A stretch of 64,000 nt of DNA from NCBI RefSeq assembly GCF_900233005.1, contig NZ_LT960612.1, positions 1,488,001 through 1,552,000 on the forward strand, read 5' to 3'. The notes below the pieces were generated by a model. That model searched no databases. It was not told where the DNA came from and saw only the letters and a list, made by a program, of their open reading frames with translations. Positions 44,615 through 54,441 of the stretch are shown piece after piece. The position numbers and the translations under genes are program-made. The stretch's first letter is position 1, and each line of letters opens with the position of its first letter. The stretch comes from Vibrio tapetis subsp. tapetis (GTDB lineage Bacteria; Pseudomonadota; Gammaproteobacteria; Enterobacterales; Vibrionaceae).

Positions 44615-45997
44615 ATGAAAGCATCTCAATTTTACCCCGCCTTGACGCTCATTGCAGCCGCAATGCTTAGCGCATGTGGCGGAGGTGATGGCTCAGATCC
44701 TGTATCTAAGTCCAACTACTTGAACGTAACGGCCATTGATGGATACCTGAAAGGAGCCGAAGTTTGGTTGGATATAAACAAGGATTACCAGTGGAACACA
44801 GGAGAGCCTAAAGCCATAACAACTGACGGCGGTAAAGCCAATTTAAACGTAGATGGGATACCCAATTCAGAGAGCTACCCCATTGTTGTAAGAGTCATTC
44901 CTGGACAAACCGTTGACGAAACCACCCCCGATCAAACCGTGAAAACCGGTTACCTAATGTCGGCTCCGTCAGGGGAGTTGGATATCACGCCACTATCAAC
45001 ATTAGTACAAGTTTCAATGGTGAACGGTTCGCTAACAAAAGCACAAGCCACTGAAAAAATTGCGATGGATCTCGGAGTATCCAAAGAAGAGGTGCTGGGG
45101 GATTATATCGAGAAAAGTGCGTCCGGTGCTGCGATGAAAGCAGAAGCACTCGTGAAAGCGGAGGTGATGCCTCAAAGTGCCGTACATGCCTCTCAAGCTG
45201 ATAAGGTCGTCGACCAAGCGAATTCTATTGCACCATACCTGAAAGATCTGAAACAAGATGAAATCATTATTGTTGATGGCGATACCTGGAAAGTAGGAGT
45301 TGATGATAACGATGACGATGATGACGGTGTGATCGATAGCGAAGACGCATTCCCATACAACGCGCAAGAAACCGTAGATTCTGACGGCGATGGCATCGGT
45401 GACAATGCCGATCAATTTCCCAATGATGCTAACGAACAATTTGATTCGGATGGGGATACTGTCGGTGACAATACCGATGTCTTCCCAATGGATCTCACAG
45501 AGAGCAAAGACACTGACGAAGATGGTTTAGGGGACAACGCCGACAAGTTCCCAACCGACCCAACCGAGAAGTTTGATTCTGACAAAGACAAAGTCGGCGA
45601 TAACGCAGACGAATTCCCCAATGACCCCACGGAAACAAAAGATACAGACAAAGATGGTTTAGGTGATAACGCCGATAAATTCCCAATCGATCCAACTGAA
45701 AAATACGATTCTGACAACGACAAAGTCGGCGATAACGCAGACGCGTTCCCCAATGATCCGACTGAGACAAAAGACAGCGATAAGGACGGCACTGGTGATA
45801 ATAAAGACAAGTTTCCTAACGACCCGAAAGAATCAAGCGATGCCGATTCAGACGGCATAGGCGATAGCAGCGATAACTGCCTTTCAACCGCAAACCCAGA
45901 CCAAGCAGACAGTGATGGTGATGGGGTGGGTGATGCGTGTGAAAGCGTAGAAATAACATTTGATAATGCAGTATTTGACCAAGCGACTTGGCAATAA
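44615..45997 (+). CDS. Lipoprotein with thrombospondin type 3 (calcium-binding) repeats
   Basis: A 460-aa surface lipoprotein. The signal peptide ends in lipobox MLSACGGG (Cys21). Residues about 30-230 form a carboxypeptidase-like beta domain (AIDGYLKGAEVWLDINKDYQWNTGEP) found in many vibrio lipoproteins. From about 235 on there are some eight TSP3 repeats of 21 residues, such as DSDGDGIGDNADQFPND, rich in Asp and expected to bind calcium. A final Cys pair and short tail follow. I use ATG 44615, preceded by AAGGAAGAAGG, not the upstream 44549. It is directly followed by a secreted protein gene. Confidence 0.85.
   Translation: MKASQFYPALTLIAAAMLSACGGGDGSDPVSKSNYLNVTAIDGYLKGAEVWLDINKDYQWNTGEPKAITTDGGKANLNVDGIPNSESYPIVVRVIPGQTVDETTPDQTVKTGYLMSAPSGELDITPLSTLVQVSMVNGSLTKAQATEKIAMDLGVSKEEVLGDYIEKSASGAAMKAEALVKAEVMPQSAVHASQADKVVDQANSIAPYLKDLKQDEIIIVDGDTWKVGVDDNDDDDDGVIDSEDAFPYNAQETVDSDGDGIGDNADQFPNDANEQFDSDGDTVGDNTDVFPMDLTESKDTDEDGLGDNADKFPTDPTEKFDSDKDKVGDNADEFPNDPTETKDTDKDGLGDNADKFPIDPTEKYDSDNDKVGDNADAFPNDPTETKDSDKDGTGDNKDKFPNDPKESSDADSDGIGDSSDNCLSTANPDQADSDGDGVGDACESVEITFDNAVFDQATWQ
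45300..45920 (+). repeat. 63-bp tandem repeats encoding TSP3 units
   Basis: About eight imperfect units of 63 bp encode the Asp-rich TSP3 motifs. They also create long antisense open frames that are not genes. Confidence 0.85.
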
Positions 45998-46021
45998 CTC
46001 CAACGAAAAGGACGACAAATC

Positions 46022-47274
46022 ATGATGAATTTAAATAAATATATGCTTGCTGCGATTGCTGTTGGTGGATGCTTAATCAGTATGCAGAGTATGGCGGCAG
46101 ATAACTTGACGACATTTAAGCGGGTGATGTTATCAAAGCGGCTGAAATGAACGACAACTTCACCTACCTTGAGGGACTGGCTAATCAAGCAAAACTCGAT
46201 TTCTCTGCCAAAACTGTCAACATTGACTGCAGTGCTGATGCACAAGCACTAAGAACGTATCTGCTTTCGGTTCAGCCTAGCCAGTTTGCTAAAGTAAAGT
46301 TAACGGGTGTTTGTGAGGGCGACAGTAAAGGGGAGCTGGCAATCACACGTAGCGATATTTGGATTGAAGGTGGAGAGATTTCAGCTCAAGTATTAGTAAG
46401 AGGGAAGCAAGACGTCAGTTTCGCGGATGTGAGTTTTACCAGTAACCTCAAACCAGAATTTTGGATCGATGGCGGTGGTTCCGCTTATTTACAGAACCCA
46501 GTTTTTACCGCGGGAGCAAACCCAGTTGTAACGGCCAACAGTGCGTTAGCCTATCGAGGTGATGTTACAGGGATCAATTTTTACGCAAACCAAGCATCCC
46601 GTCCCTTTTTCTTTTCTCCGACGGGCACTGCAAGCTCTGTGAGACTTGAAATTGGCGCCGCTATGGAGTTTGGTGGGCTTACTACGACCTCTTTAGATGC
46701 AAACACAGGGGGAAGCCTTAAAGGAACATCACTTACGGCTGACTATATTAATATCAATAATGGCGCATCTGGAATGGTGGAAACCATCGTCGCAAATGAA
46801 GAGCTTATCCTGAAAGGAAATGGTGCTTTGTTTGCGGGTAACATGACGGGGAAAAACTTGAACGTGATGCAAAGTTCCTCGCTAAAAACCACGGGTGACG
46901 TTACGGGTACGGAATTGTTTGTAAGTTACGGTGCAAGTGCACGAATCAAGGGCAATGCAACAGTAACAGACTTCCATGTAGGGTCTACCTCTAGTGCTCG
47001 TATTGATGAGAAATTAACATCGACCAACGTTTCAGTTGTTGAGGGCTCGACATTGAGAACAAAAAATCTAGCCGTTAACAATAATCTGTTTGTGCGTAGA
47101 GCAACCGTTAAGGTAGACGATGAGATTAGCTATACCACGGTGGATGCGGGTTCATATAGTGACCTGTATCTTAATATGTCCCTCTCCAAAATGTGTGCTG
47201 ACTTCAACCCGGCAGCTGTAATGGCTTGGAGTACTTTAGATTCACAGTCATTCCCAGAAAACTGCAGTAATTAA
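46022..47274 (+). pseudogene. Secreted beta-solenoid-like protein with a 1-base frameshift after the signal peptide
   Basis: From ATG 46022 a 26-residue signal peptide (cleavage after SMAA) leads to ADNLTTFK, then the frame is lost. The long downstream frame continues ADVIKAAEMNDNFTYLEG. Adding one A at the AA of 46118-46119 joins them into a 417-aa protein. The rest is a run of short beta-rich repeats with few Cys, like a beta-helix or bactofilin-type solenoid (VRGKQDVSFADVSF, GNATVTDFHVG). It follows the TSP3 lipoprotein gene by 24 bp and is probably its partner at the cell surface. If the frameshift is real, no secreted product is made. Confidence 0.75.
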
Positions 47275-47347
47275 AGTTGGCTAACTTAACGTAAAAACAG
47301 TCAGTGGTTGTATAAACAAAGCATTAGAATAACTTGTAGTTATGAAT

Positions 47348-47393
47348 GGCGCCTTGCTTATTTGAATTTCATCTAAGTTAGGTGCCATTTTTT
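47348..47393 (+). terminator. Rho-independent terminator
   Basis: GGCGCCT pairs with AGGTGCC (one G-T wobble), with an inner CTTA/TAAG pair, and is followed by ATTTTTT. It ends the TSP3 lipoprotein operon. Confidence 0.75.
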
Positions 47394-47479
47394 ATGACTA
47401 TCGCCCACTATGTGCAGATCCTAAATGCTAGTTTTAAAAAGAATTAGAGCAAAAACCCAACTTAGGGCAAGTAGGAACT

Positions 47480-49258
47480 ATGCACAGCAGTCAACTACCA
47501 GATCGATTGGTAGGGAAAATTTATGATACCGCGCTAGAGCCTCGCTTATGGCCAGAATTGCTCGAACATATGGTGACGTATTTAAAGCCGAATATTGAGG
47601 TAGGCGAACAAGGGAAAATAAACACAAACCTGATATGGGTAAAGGAACCAAAGGAGGAAGTCCCAAGTTCTTATACACAATTGCTCGAACACATGCAGCG
47701 CAGCAGCGATATAGCAAAGCGTTTAGGTGTTGTTAAGGAGAAAGAATGCATACAGCGTAAGCTCCTTAATCAAATCCCGCTTCCCTGCGTGTTATTAAGG
47801 GCAGACAAGCAGATCGTTGAAATCAATGATTCGGCGATGCGCTATATGTCGACGAATAGAGAGTTGTCGGTCAATGGCAGTCATCTTACTTTTGAAAGTG
47901 GGCGATTAAGGGCTGAATTTGAAAGCGGCATGGCTTCGTTGTTTTTCCCCGGACAAAAGAATAAAGAAATCGCATTTGTTGTGAGGCCATCATTCGATAC
48001 AAACCCTACGACGATTAATTTAACTCGCGTGGATAATCTGCAGGGCCTTGAAAGTCATGTGTTGATGTTTATTGCGACAGTGGATCAAGCGCAAAAGGTC
48101 GATGTTTCGTCATTTTCAACTCGCTTTAAATTGACGCAAGCGGAACAAGAGATCCTTAAAAGTCTCGTTGAGGGCAAGACTCTACAATTGGTGGCGGCGC
48201 ATAAGAAGGTGTCGATTCACACGGTGCGATCGCAATTAAAGTCGATATTTGGTAAAACGGGTTGTCATCGGCAAAGTGAGTTGGTGAAGTTGGTGTTACT
48301 GCAATCTACACAACAAGAACGGCAACAAAAAGAAAAGCAAAACATCATCCTATTGGATGCACAGTGCTTTCACCAAACCATGCTATTACCTGATGGCAGA
48401 AAACTAGGCTATAGCGATGTCGGAAATAAGAGTCACGCGCCATTAGTTATGTTGCACCCCTCGACGGGGTCGCGTTTGCAGCAGCATCCTAATAAGCAAA
48501 TCGCATTCGAACAAAGAGTCAGAGTTATATCGATAGATAGACCTGGATACGGTTTATCTGATACTTGTGAGGGAGCGAGTTTAAAGAGCGTGGCCAAAGA
48601 TGTGGGATATTTGATGGATTCACTTAATATCCAACGCTTCGCTGTCGCGGGTTTTTGTGGAGGAGGACCATATGCCCTGGCAGTGGCGGCGCAATTTCGC
48701 CATCGGGTTGTGCATACCAACTTAATTAGCTCCGTTACCCCATTTCAAGAAATTAACCTGTTACACGGAGTCAAGACAACCAACAAGATGATGGCACATT
48801 TGGCGTTAAAAGCGCCAGAGGTATTGCGGCATCTCATTTTCTTGATTGCGAAAAATGTCGTGGATGAGCCAGAGCGATATTTTGACCAAGTCATCGAGCA
48901 TTTGGGTGTGAGTGATGCGTCGGTCTTGCAAGAGCCTGAAGCGTTGGAAAACTTTGTCGTTGCATTTCAAGAAGCCATGAGGCAAGGCAGCGCAGCATTT
49001 GTGCATGATCTTTATACGCTATCTAACCCGTGGGAAACTGATTATTCAGCGATAACCTCTCCGATTACCATGTGGCATGGTCATGAAGACAGGCACGTTC
49101 CTATTCAGTATGCCCAGCAACTAGCTCATGTTCTTTCAAACGTAACGATTAAGAACCAGCCTCAACATGGACACTTTCTTATTTACTACTTATGGGGGGA
49201 TATTCTAGCAGAATCGGCTGCTGCGTTTGAGCAAGATGAACAGATAGAAAGCGCCTAA
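47480..49258 (+). CDS. LuxR-type HTH regulator fused to an alpha/beta hydrolase with Cys nucleophile
   Basis: A 592-aa fusion. Residues about 90-200 form a PAS-like sensory part. Residues 213-275 form a LuxR-type HTH (FKLTQAEQEILKSLVEGKT ... KVSIHTVRSQLKSIFGKTG). Residues 300-585 form an alpha/beta hydrolase. In the nucleophile elbow VAGFCGGGPYAL the usual Ser is replaced by Cys393. The Asp is in HGHEDRHVP and the His in QHGHFLI, giving a Cys-His-Asp triad as in dienelactone hydrolases. It may sense, or cleave, a small ester or lactone and switch transcription. Ligand and targets unknown. Confidence 0.8.
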   Translation: MHSSQLPDRLVGKIYDTALEPRLWPELLEHMVTYLKPNIEVGEQGKINTNLIWVKEPKEEVPSSYTQLLEHMQRSSDIAKRLGVVKEKECIQRKLLNQIPLPCVLLRADKQIVEINDSAMRYMSTNRELSVNGSHLTFESGRLRAEFESGMASLFFPGQKNKEIAFVVRPSFDTNPTTINLTRVDNLQGLESHVLMFIATVDQAQKVDVSSFSTRFKLTQAEQEILKSLVEGKTLQLVAAHKKVSIHTVRSQLKSIFGKTGCHRQSELVKLVLLQSTQQERQQKEKQNIILLDAQCFHQTMLLPDGRKLGYSDVGNKSHAPLVMLHPSTGSRLQQHPNKQIAFEQRVRVISIDRPGYGLSDTCEGASLKSVAKDVGYLMDSLNIQRFAVAGFCGGGPYALAVAAQFRHRVVHTNLISSVTPFQEINLLHGVKTTNKMMAHLALKAPEVLRHLIFLIAKNVVDEPERYFDQVIEHLGVSDASVLQEPEALENFVVAFQEAMRQGSAAFVHDLYTLSNPWETDYSAITSPITMWHGHEDRHVPIQYAQQLAHVLSNVTIKNQPQHGHFLIYYLWGDILAESAAAFEQDEQIESA

Positions 49259-49285
49259 TAGAAAGTCTTTTAGTAGGCGATAAAA

Positions 49286-49317
49286 AATCACGGATGGTAT
49301 CTCAGCCACCCGTGATT
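49286..49317 (-). terminator. Terminator for the SLC13 gene, partly bidirectional
   Basis: AATCACGGATGG and CCACCCGTGATT pair at 11 of 12 positions around an 8-nt loop. On the minus strand TTTTTTA follows. On the plus strand only a short T-poor tail follows. Confidence 0.75.
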
Positions 49318-49349
49318 CTGTTTGAAGAGCGCTTAATTTAAATGATGTC

Positions 49350-50738
49350 TTAAGTCCACAATATGACCGCTAATAGAGTTAACGTCCCGATACAAGCAAT
49401 GTTGAGCAAAATACCAACTTTAAGCATCTCTTGTTGTTTAATATGACCAGATGCATAGACGATGGCATTTGGCGGAGTCGCAACAGGCAACATAAACGCA
49501 CAGGATGCCGCTACAGCAATTAATACAGACAAAATGATAGGTGACATACCGAAGGCCTCGGCAACCGCCGCAAATACCGGAATGAGCAGAGCGGCACTGG
49601 CCGTGTTACTGGCGAACTCAGTTAAAAACACAACAAAGCCTGCCACAATTAAGATAATAAAGAACAAGCCAAAATGAGAGATAGCATCACTCAATTCAGA
49701 AGCCAAAAACAAGCTTGCTCCGGTTGCTTTTAATACATTACTTAAACAAATACCGCCACCAAACAACAGCAACACGCCCCAGTCAGCGGTTTTTTCGACG
49801 TCTTTCCAGTGAACAACTCGAGCGAAGTTAACTAATACAATAGCCAACAATGCCACTAATGTATCAAACTTAGAAAAGCCGCCTAACATGGCATTAATGG
49901 GTTTTGAAAAAATCCATAAGCAAACGGTCAGTGCAAATATAGCAAGAGTGACTATCTTGCCTTTGTCCCAATTAACTGGCTCATAATTGATCTCGAAATT
50001 GCCCTTTAAGTCAGGCTTTAAAACAAAATAGAGTAGAGAAATAGCAACAGGAAGCAACACAATAGTTGCAGGTACGCCAAAGGACATCCATTCTGTAAAT
50101 GTGAGCCCGACTTCAGCCGCTGCAATAGCATTGGGCGGGCTACCAACGATGGTCGCAATCCCCCCAATACTGGCACTGTAAGCGATGCCAAGTAACACGA
50201 ATACATAGGTTTTATGGCCTGACTCTTCGTTTACTTTACTTAGAATACCAAGCACTAATGGCAACATCATTGCCGTTGTTGCGGTATTACTGATCCACAT
50301 CGAAAGCCCTGCGGTTGCGCCAAATAGCATGAACACGGCGACGCTCATTTTACCTTTCGCCATGATAAGCACTTTGTCCGCAATGACTTTGTCTAGCGCT
50401 TGACGCCGCATGGCAGCCGCTAAGGCAAAACCACCTAAAAATAAGAAAATAGTAGAGTTAGCGAAATTATTGAGCGCAGTTTGAGTATCAAATACCCCGA
50501 GGCCAACGGCCAAAATAGGCACTAGAAGTGCGGTTACCGTTACATGTAAGGCTTCGGTTAACCACAAAATAGCGATGAAAGCTAAAATGCTGATCCCAAG
50601 TACGACTTGCGGATCATACGGCAGGGTGTTGTACAGAACCAAAAATAAAGCGATGTCAGACAAAATGATGATGCTGTTGCGGTTAAAAAACCATTCTCTG
50701 GTGTTCGAGGGAAGAGGGACGTTGTCGTTTCTATTCAT
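49350..50738 (-). CDS. SLC13/DASS-family sodium-coupled anion transporter
   Basis: A 462-aa inner-membrane carrier with about 12 hydrophobic segments. Family motifs include [12 protein letters not shown], the SNT segment in [15 protein letters not shown], and the second-half repeat [17 protein letters not shown] plus [12 protein letters not shown]. Substrates are dicarboxylates, citrate or sulfate. The SNT motif occurs in both repeats, as in sodium:dicarboxylate carriers. I use ATG 50738, preceded by AAGGAAG; the upstream extension is unlikely. A LysR gene lies directly upstream on the same strand. Confidence 0.88.
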   Translation of the reverse strand: MNRNDNVPLPSNTREWFFNRNSIIILSDIALFLVLYNTLPYDPQVVLGISILAFIAILWLTEALHVTVTALLVPILAVGLGVFDTQTALNNFANSTIFLFLGGFALAAAMRRQALDKVIADKVLIMAKGKMSVAVFMLFGATAGLSMWISNTATTAMMLPLVLGILSKVNEESGHKTYVFVLLGIAYSASIGGIATIVGSPPNAIAAAEVGLTFTEWMSFGVPATIVLLPVAISLLYFVLKPDLKGNFEINYEPVNWDKGKIVTLAIFALTVCLWIFSKPINAMLGGFSKFDTLVALLAIVLVNFARVVHWKDVEKTADWGVLLLFGGGICLSNVLKATGASLFLASELSDAISHFGLFFIILIVAGFVVFLTEFASNTASAALLIPVFAAVAEAFGMSPIILSVLIAVAASCAFMLPVATPPNAIVYASGHIKQQEMLKVGILLNIACIGTLTLLAVILWT

Positions 50739-50939
50739 GTTGGGCTTCCTTGAGGGCGACACAAGGTTCAAAAGACGCAAATTAACGCCTTTTGACGTTG
50801 TTATTATATGTTTTAGTATGCATATGTAGTGGAACACAAATTTACAATCGTCACTGTTAACCGCATCAAAACTATGGATAAAATCATTAGGAAGTTAAGC
50901 GCATTTGATAAAACTTTTAAGTCGCGCAGAGATAGAGAG

Positions 50940-51845
50940 TTAGGAGACCGTCCCTTCAGAAGCCAGTTTGATTTGACTGATCAAGGACTCAATTTTGTCG
51001 GGTAATTGGCCTAGTGGTACATATATTCCAATACTGCCGATCTTTTCATTATTGACGGTGAGGCATTTCAGGCCTTTTTGTTCCAAATAAGATTTGAGCT
51101 TATGAGTGTACGGCATCACAGCCTGAGTCATTAGCAGCATATCAATGCTGGCAGAAAGTGAATCAACGTCATATATGATTTGATTAACGGGCTGTTGTAA
51201 CGGGTTATGTGCATGAGGTTGATCGATTAGCATGGAACCGTGACGAATATGATCAGGTGTTGCGCGAAGTAAAGGGAACTCATCCAATAAGTTCATCGGA
51301 GTATCGTTGATAAGCAAAGGGTGCAAAGGGTGCACATAATAAGCTTCGAACTCTTGGAAAAGAGGGATAAAGCGCACTTTAACCTGAGGGGATAAGTTCG
51401 CGACCTCATGACCGATGAAAAGGTCAAGTTCGCCTCGTATTAAATGGTGCATCAATGACAAGTTGTTGCCAAACTCAAGGTGAAACGAACTAGAAGGCGC
51501 AGTAAGCTGATATTGTTTTACGCTTTCTTTAACAAAACACTCCCACCACGCTTCACCTGTACCTAATTTTATACGGCCAAACTGTCTCTGTGATAATTCA
51601 TTGAGGCTGTGAACCATCTCTAGATGTTTATCTTGCTGCTCCCGAGCATAGCGTAAAAATACATGGCCATATTCTGTCAGTTCTACCCCCTTAGAACGTC
51701 GGTCAAACAAGGCAACCCCAAGTTGTGATTCAAGCTTTTTAATGGCGGACGTTAACGAAGGTTGGCTAAGCTTAAGAGATTCGGCAGCGTGCTTAATTGA
51801 TCCGTGATGGGCGACGTGTAAAAAATAACGATGATTCTTGTTCAT
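50940..51845 (-). CDS. LysR-type transcriptional regulator
   Basis: A 301-aa LTTR. The DNA-binding helix-turn-helix is HVAHHGSIKHAAESLKLSQPSLTSAIKKLE. The effector domain follows without specific motifs. It is 201 bp upstream of the SLC13 gene on the same strand and divergent from the GH13 gene, so it could control either. Confidence 0.85.
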   Translation of the reverse strand: MNKNHRYFLHVAHHGSIKHAAESLKLSQPSLTSAIKKLESQLGVALFDRRSKGVELTEYGHVFLRYAREQQDKHLEMVHSLNELSQRQFGRIKLGTGEAWWECFVKESVKQYQLTAPSSSFHLEFGNNLSLMHHLIRGELDLFIGHEVANLSPQVKVRFIPLFQEFEAYYVHPLHPLLINDTPMNLLDEFPLLRATPDHIRHGSMLIDQPHAHNPLQQPVNQIIYDVDSLSASIDMLLMTQAVMPYTHKLKSYLEQKGLKCLTVNNEKIGSIGIYVPLGQLPDKIESLISQIKLASEGTVS

Positions 51846-52052
51846 CTAAATAGGCTCACAGTGACAAAGATTTAGTGTGATACCGCTAGAATAAATAACA
51901 AAGAAATTTTGTGATGGCTATATCAATAGTTTGAATTTCGTCACTTTAGGTAAGGTTTGTATAGTTTTAATCTATATCATTAGGGGTTGAGTCTATTTTT
52001 TTGTTGCAGGAGAAGGCGATAGGATTCACCGTAACAGTAATCAAAAAGTGTA
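51846..52052. promoter_or_regulatory. Divergent promoter region, LysR and GH13
   Basis: A 207-bp AT-rich region between divergent genes. No clear LysR-box palindrome was found by eye. GCAGGAGA at 52005-52012 lies too far from the chosen start to be its ribosome site. Confidence 0.4.
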
Positions 52053-53693
52053 ATGAATATGGAACAGAAATGGTGGCATGACGCGGTAGTCTATCAAATT
52101 TACCCGCGAAGCTTTTGTGATTCGAATAAAGACGGTATTGGCGACATTACGGGCATTATCAGTAAGCTAGACTACTTACAGACGCTAGGCGTGAATGTTC
52201 TTTGGTTATCTCCGGTTTATCAGTCGCCAATGGACGACAACGGATATGATATTTCAGATTACCAAGAGATAGCCCAAGAGTTTGGTTCAATGGAAGATAT
52301 GGAAGCCTTGTTTTATCAGGCTCAACAGCGAGACATTAAGATCGTGATGGATCTTGTTGTTAACCATACTTCCGATGAGCACGAATGGTTCAAACAAGCT
52401 CGTGAATCGAAAGACTCACCCTACCGTGATTTTTATATTTGGCGAGACGCAAAGCCAGACGGCTCAGTGCCGGATGACCAGTGTTCTGTTTTTGGCGGTT
52501 CAGCGTGGGAGTGGTGTGAAAAGTCTCAACAATATTTTTATCATATTTTTTCGCGCTGCCAGCCTGATTTAAACTGGAATAACCCAGAGATGGTTAAGCG
52601 AATCCACGACATGATGAATTGGTGGATTGACAAGGGCATCGGTGGTTTTCGTTTGGATGTGATTGACCTGATTGGTAAAAACATAGATAAGCGAATCATG
52701 GGGAATGGCCCTAAACTGCACCAGCGATTGCAAGATATGAACCAAGCAACGTTCGGAGATAAAGACTTATTAACCGTCGGTGAAACCTGGGATGCAACGC
52801 CAGAAATTGCCAAAATGTACTCAGAGCCGAACCGCAATGAATTGTCGATGGTGTTTCAATTTGAACACATTACATTGACCTGGCAAGACGGAGACAAATG
52901 GCGACCAAAGGCCAAAGATATTAACGCACTAAAAGAAGTGTTAATTAAGTGGCAATTGGAGTTAAAAGACGGTGGTTGGAATTCGCTGTTTTGGAATAAC
53001 CATGATTTGCCACGTGTTGTCTCTAAATATGGCTGCGTTGGTGAGCATAGGGTTGCGTCTGCAAAAATGTTAGCAACAGCAATGCACATGATGAAAGGTA
53101 CGCCGTACATTTACCAAGGTGAAGAGATTGGCATGACCAATGTCGCGTTTGATTCTCTTGAGGACTACCGAGATATTGAAACGCTTAACTTTTATGACGT
53201 AAAAACCGGTTCGGGCACCAGTCATGATGAAATGATGGAAGCGATTTATCAGAATAGTCGAGATAATTCGCGTACGCCTATGCAATGGAATGGGAGTGAA
53301 AACGCTGGCTTTACTCAAGGAAGCCCTTGGATAAACGTCAACCCTAACCACAAGGACATTAACGTCGAGCAAGCATTGGAAGATAACAACTCCATTTTTT
53401 ATCATTACCAGTCTTTAATCGCGTTAAGAAAAGCGCACCCGGCGATTGTTTATGGTGATTTCACACCAATCTTGCGAGATAACGAGCAGATATTTGCTTA
53501 TCTTCGTCATGATGATAACGAACGCTTGTTGGTGATCAATAACTTTAGTAATGAAGAGCAGGCGATTGTTTTGTCAGAACAATTTCAGGCCCAAGAAGTA
53601 GAGTGCTTATTGTCTAATCGGCAGCCAGTGACAGAGCTTAGCAATAAGCTGTACCTGACGCCGTATGAATCGATGGTCTTGAAGCTGAAGTAG
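52053..53693 (+). CDS. GH13 alpha-glucosidase (oligo-1,6-glucosidase / trehalose-6-phosphate hydrolase type)
   Basis: A 546-aa cytoplasmic glycoside hydrolase of family 13, subfamily 31-like. The conserved regions are VVNHTSDEH, the nucleophile Asp in GGFRLDVID, the acid Glu in LTVGETWD and the third Asp in WNNHDLPR. It hydrolyses alpha-1,6 or alpha-1,1 glucosyl linkages; no PTS or transporter gene is next to it, so the substrate is open. ATG at 52053 or 52059. Confidence 0.88.
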   Translation: MNMEQKWWHDAVVYQIYPRSFCDSNKDGIGDITGIISKLDYLQTLGVNVLWLSPVYQSPMDDNGYDISDYQEIAQEFGSMEDMEALFYQAQQRDIKIVMDLVVNHTSDEHEWFKQARESKDSPYRDFYIWRDAKPDGSVPDDQCSVFGGSAWEWCEKSQQYFYHIFSRCQPDLNWNNPEMVKRIHDMMNWWIDKGIGGFRLDVIDLIGKNIDKRIMGNGPKLHQRLQDMNQATFGDKDLLTVGETWDATPEIAKMYSEPNRNELSMVFQFEHITLTWQDGDKWRPKAKDINALKEVLIKWQLELKDGGWNSLFWNNHDLPRVVSKYGCVGEHRVASAKMLATAMHMMKGTPYIYQGEEIGMTNVAFDSLEDYRDIETLNFYDVKTGSGTSHDEMMEAIYQNSRDNSRTPMQWNGSENAGFTQGSPWINVNPNHKDINVEQALEDNNSIFYHYQSLIALRKAHPAIVYGDFTPILRDNEQIFAYLRHDDNERLLVINNFSNEEQAIVLSEQFQAQEVECLLSNRQPVTELSNKLYLTPYESMVLKLK

Positions 53694-53717
53694 TTGCTTG
53701 TTAAATATTGAAAAGAA

Positions 53718-53753
53718 AGCCCAAAACCTTCAGTAAGGTTTTGGGCTATTTTT
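53718..53753. terminator. Strong rho-independent terminator
   Basis: AGCCCAAAACCTT and AAGGTTTTGGGCT form a perfect 13-bp stem with a CAGT loop and run into ATTTTT on the plus strand. The A-rich left flank gives Ts on the minus strand, so it may also end the syp operon. Confidence 0.9.
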
Positions 53754-53790
53754 ATGACATTTTGTTGCTGTTCTGGCGCTTTCTCTACGC

Positions 53791-54432
53791 TTAACGGCCT
53801 CGACCGTCAACCATGATGAGAATGGTTTTGGTCAAGATACCTAAATCGGTGATTAGCCAGCTTGATAAAGAGTTCATTGAAAGCGCGTAGCTGTGATCAA
53901 AACCTACTTTACGACGAACATCATCGATGCACGTGTCGTAACCTTGATTAACTTGAGCAAGGCCAGTAATACCGGGCAATACACCATAAGTACGGTCAGC
54001 AAAGTAAGGGATAGCCGTTTCCAATTTGCTGTAGAAGGTTGGGCGCTCTGGACGAGGACCAATCAATGACATTTCACCGCGCAGAACGTTAAAAAGTTGT
54101 GGTAATTCGTCTAAACGAGTCTTACGTAAAAAGCGGCCTACCGGTGTGATGCGTGGGTCGTTCTCGGTTGCCCATACGGCACCTGAACGGGTCTCTGCGT
54201 CTTGGTACATGGTGCGAAATTTGATGATATCAAAGAACTCCATGATTTCTGGGGTCGATTTACCGACACGTTGTTGGCGGTATAACACTGGGCCTTTAGA
54301 AGTAAAGGCGATAGCCGCCGCGATGATTGGGAAAATTGGCATCAAAAGAGCTAAGCCAACCACAGAGCCAACTAGGTCAAAGGTACGTTTTGCAACAGCG
54401 ATGATTTTGTTTGAATTCATTAAACGGTTCAT
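53791..54432 (-). CDS. sypR: Undecaprenyl-phosphate sugar-1-phosphate transferase SypR
   Basis: SypR starts repeat-unit assembly by moving a sugar phosphate onto undecaprenyl phosphate at the inner membrane. The 213-aa protein has one N-terminal hydrophobic segment (about 18-42) and the monotopic phosphoglycosyl transferase signatures KFRTM, RKTRLDELPQLFNVL and SLIGPRPERP. It lacks the extra membrane region of WcaJ. Last gene of the syp operon, 9 bp after sypQ. Start at 54432; ATG at 54420 is an alternative. Confidence 0.88.
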   Translation of the reverse strand: MNRLMNSNKIIAVAKRTFDLVGSVVGLALLMPIFPIIAAAIAFTSKGPVLYRQQRVGKSTPEIMEFFDIIKFRTMYQDAETRSGAVWATENDPRITPVGRFLRKTRLDELPQLFNVLRGEMSLIGPRPERPTFYSKLETAIPYFADRTYGVLPGITGLAQVNQGYDTCIDDVRRKVGFDHSYALSMNSLSSWLITDLGILTKTILIMVDGRGR

Positions 54433-54441
54433 AGGTTTTCC

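Noticed and set aside
45412..46245. 277-codon leftward frame opposite the TSP3 lipoprotein
   Set aside because: It is an antisense by-product of the 63-bp repeats, with no signal, ribosome site or homology visible.
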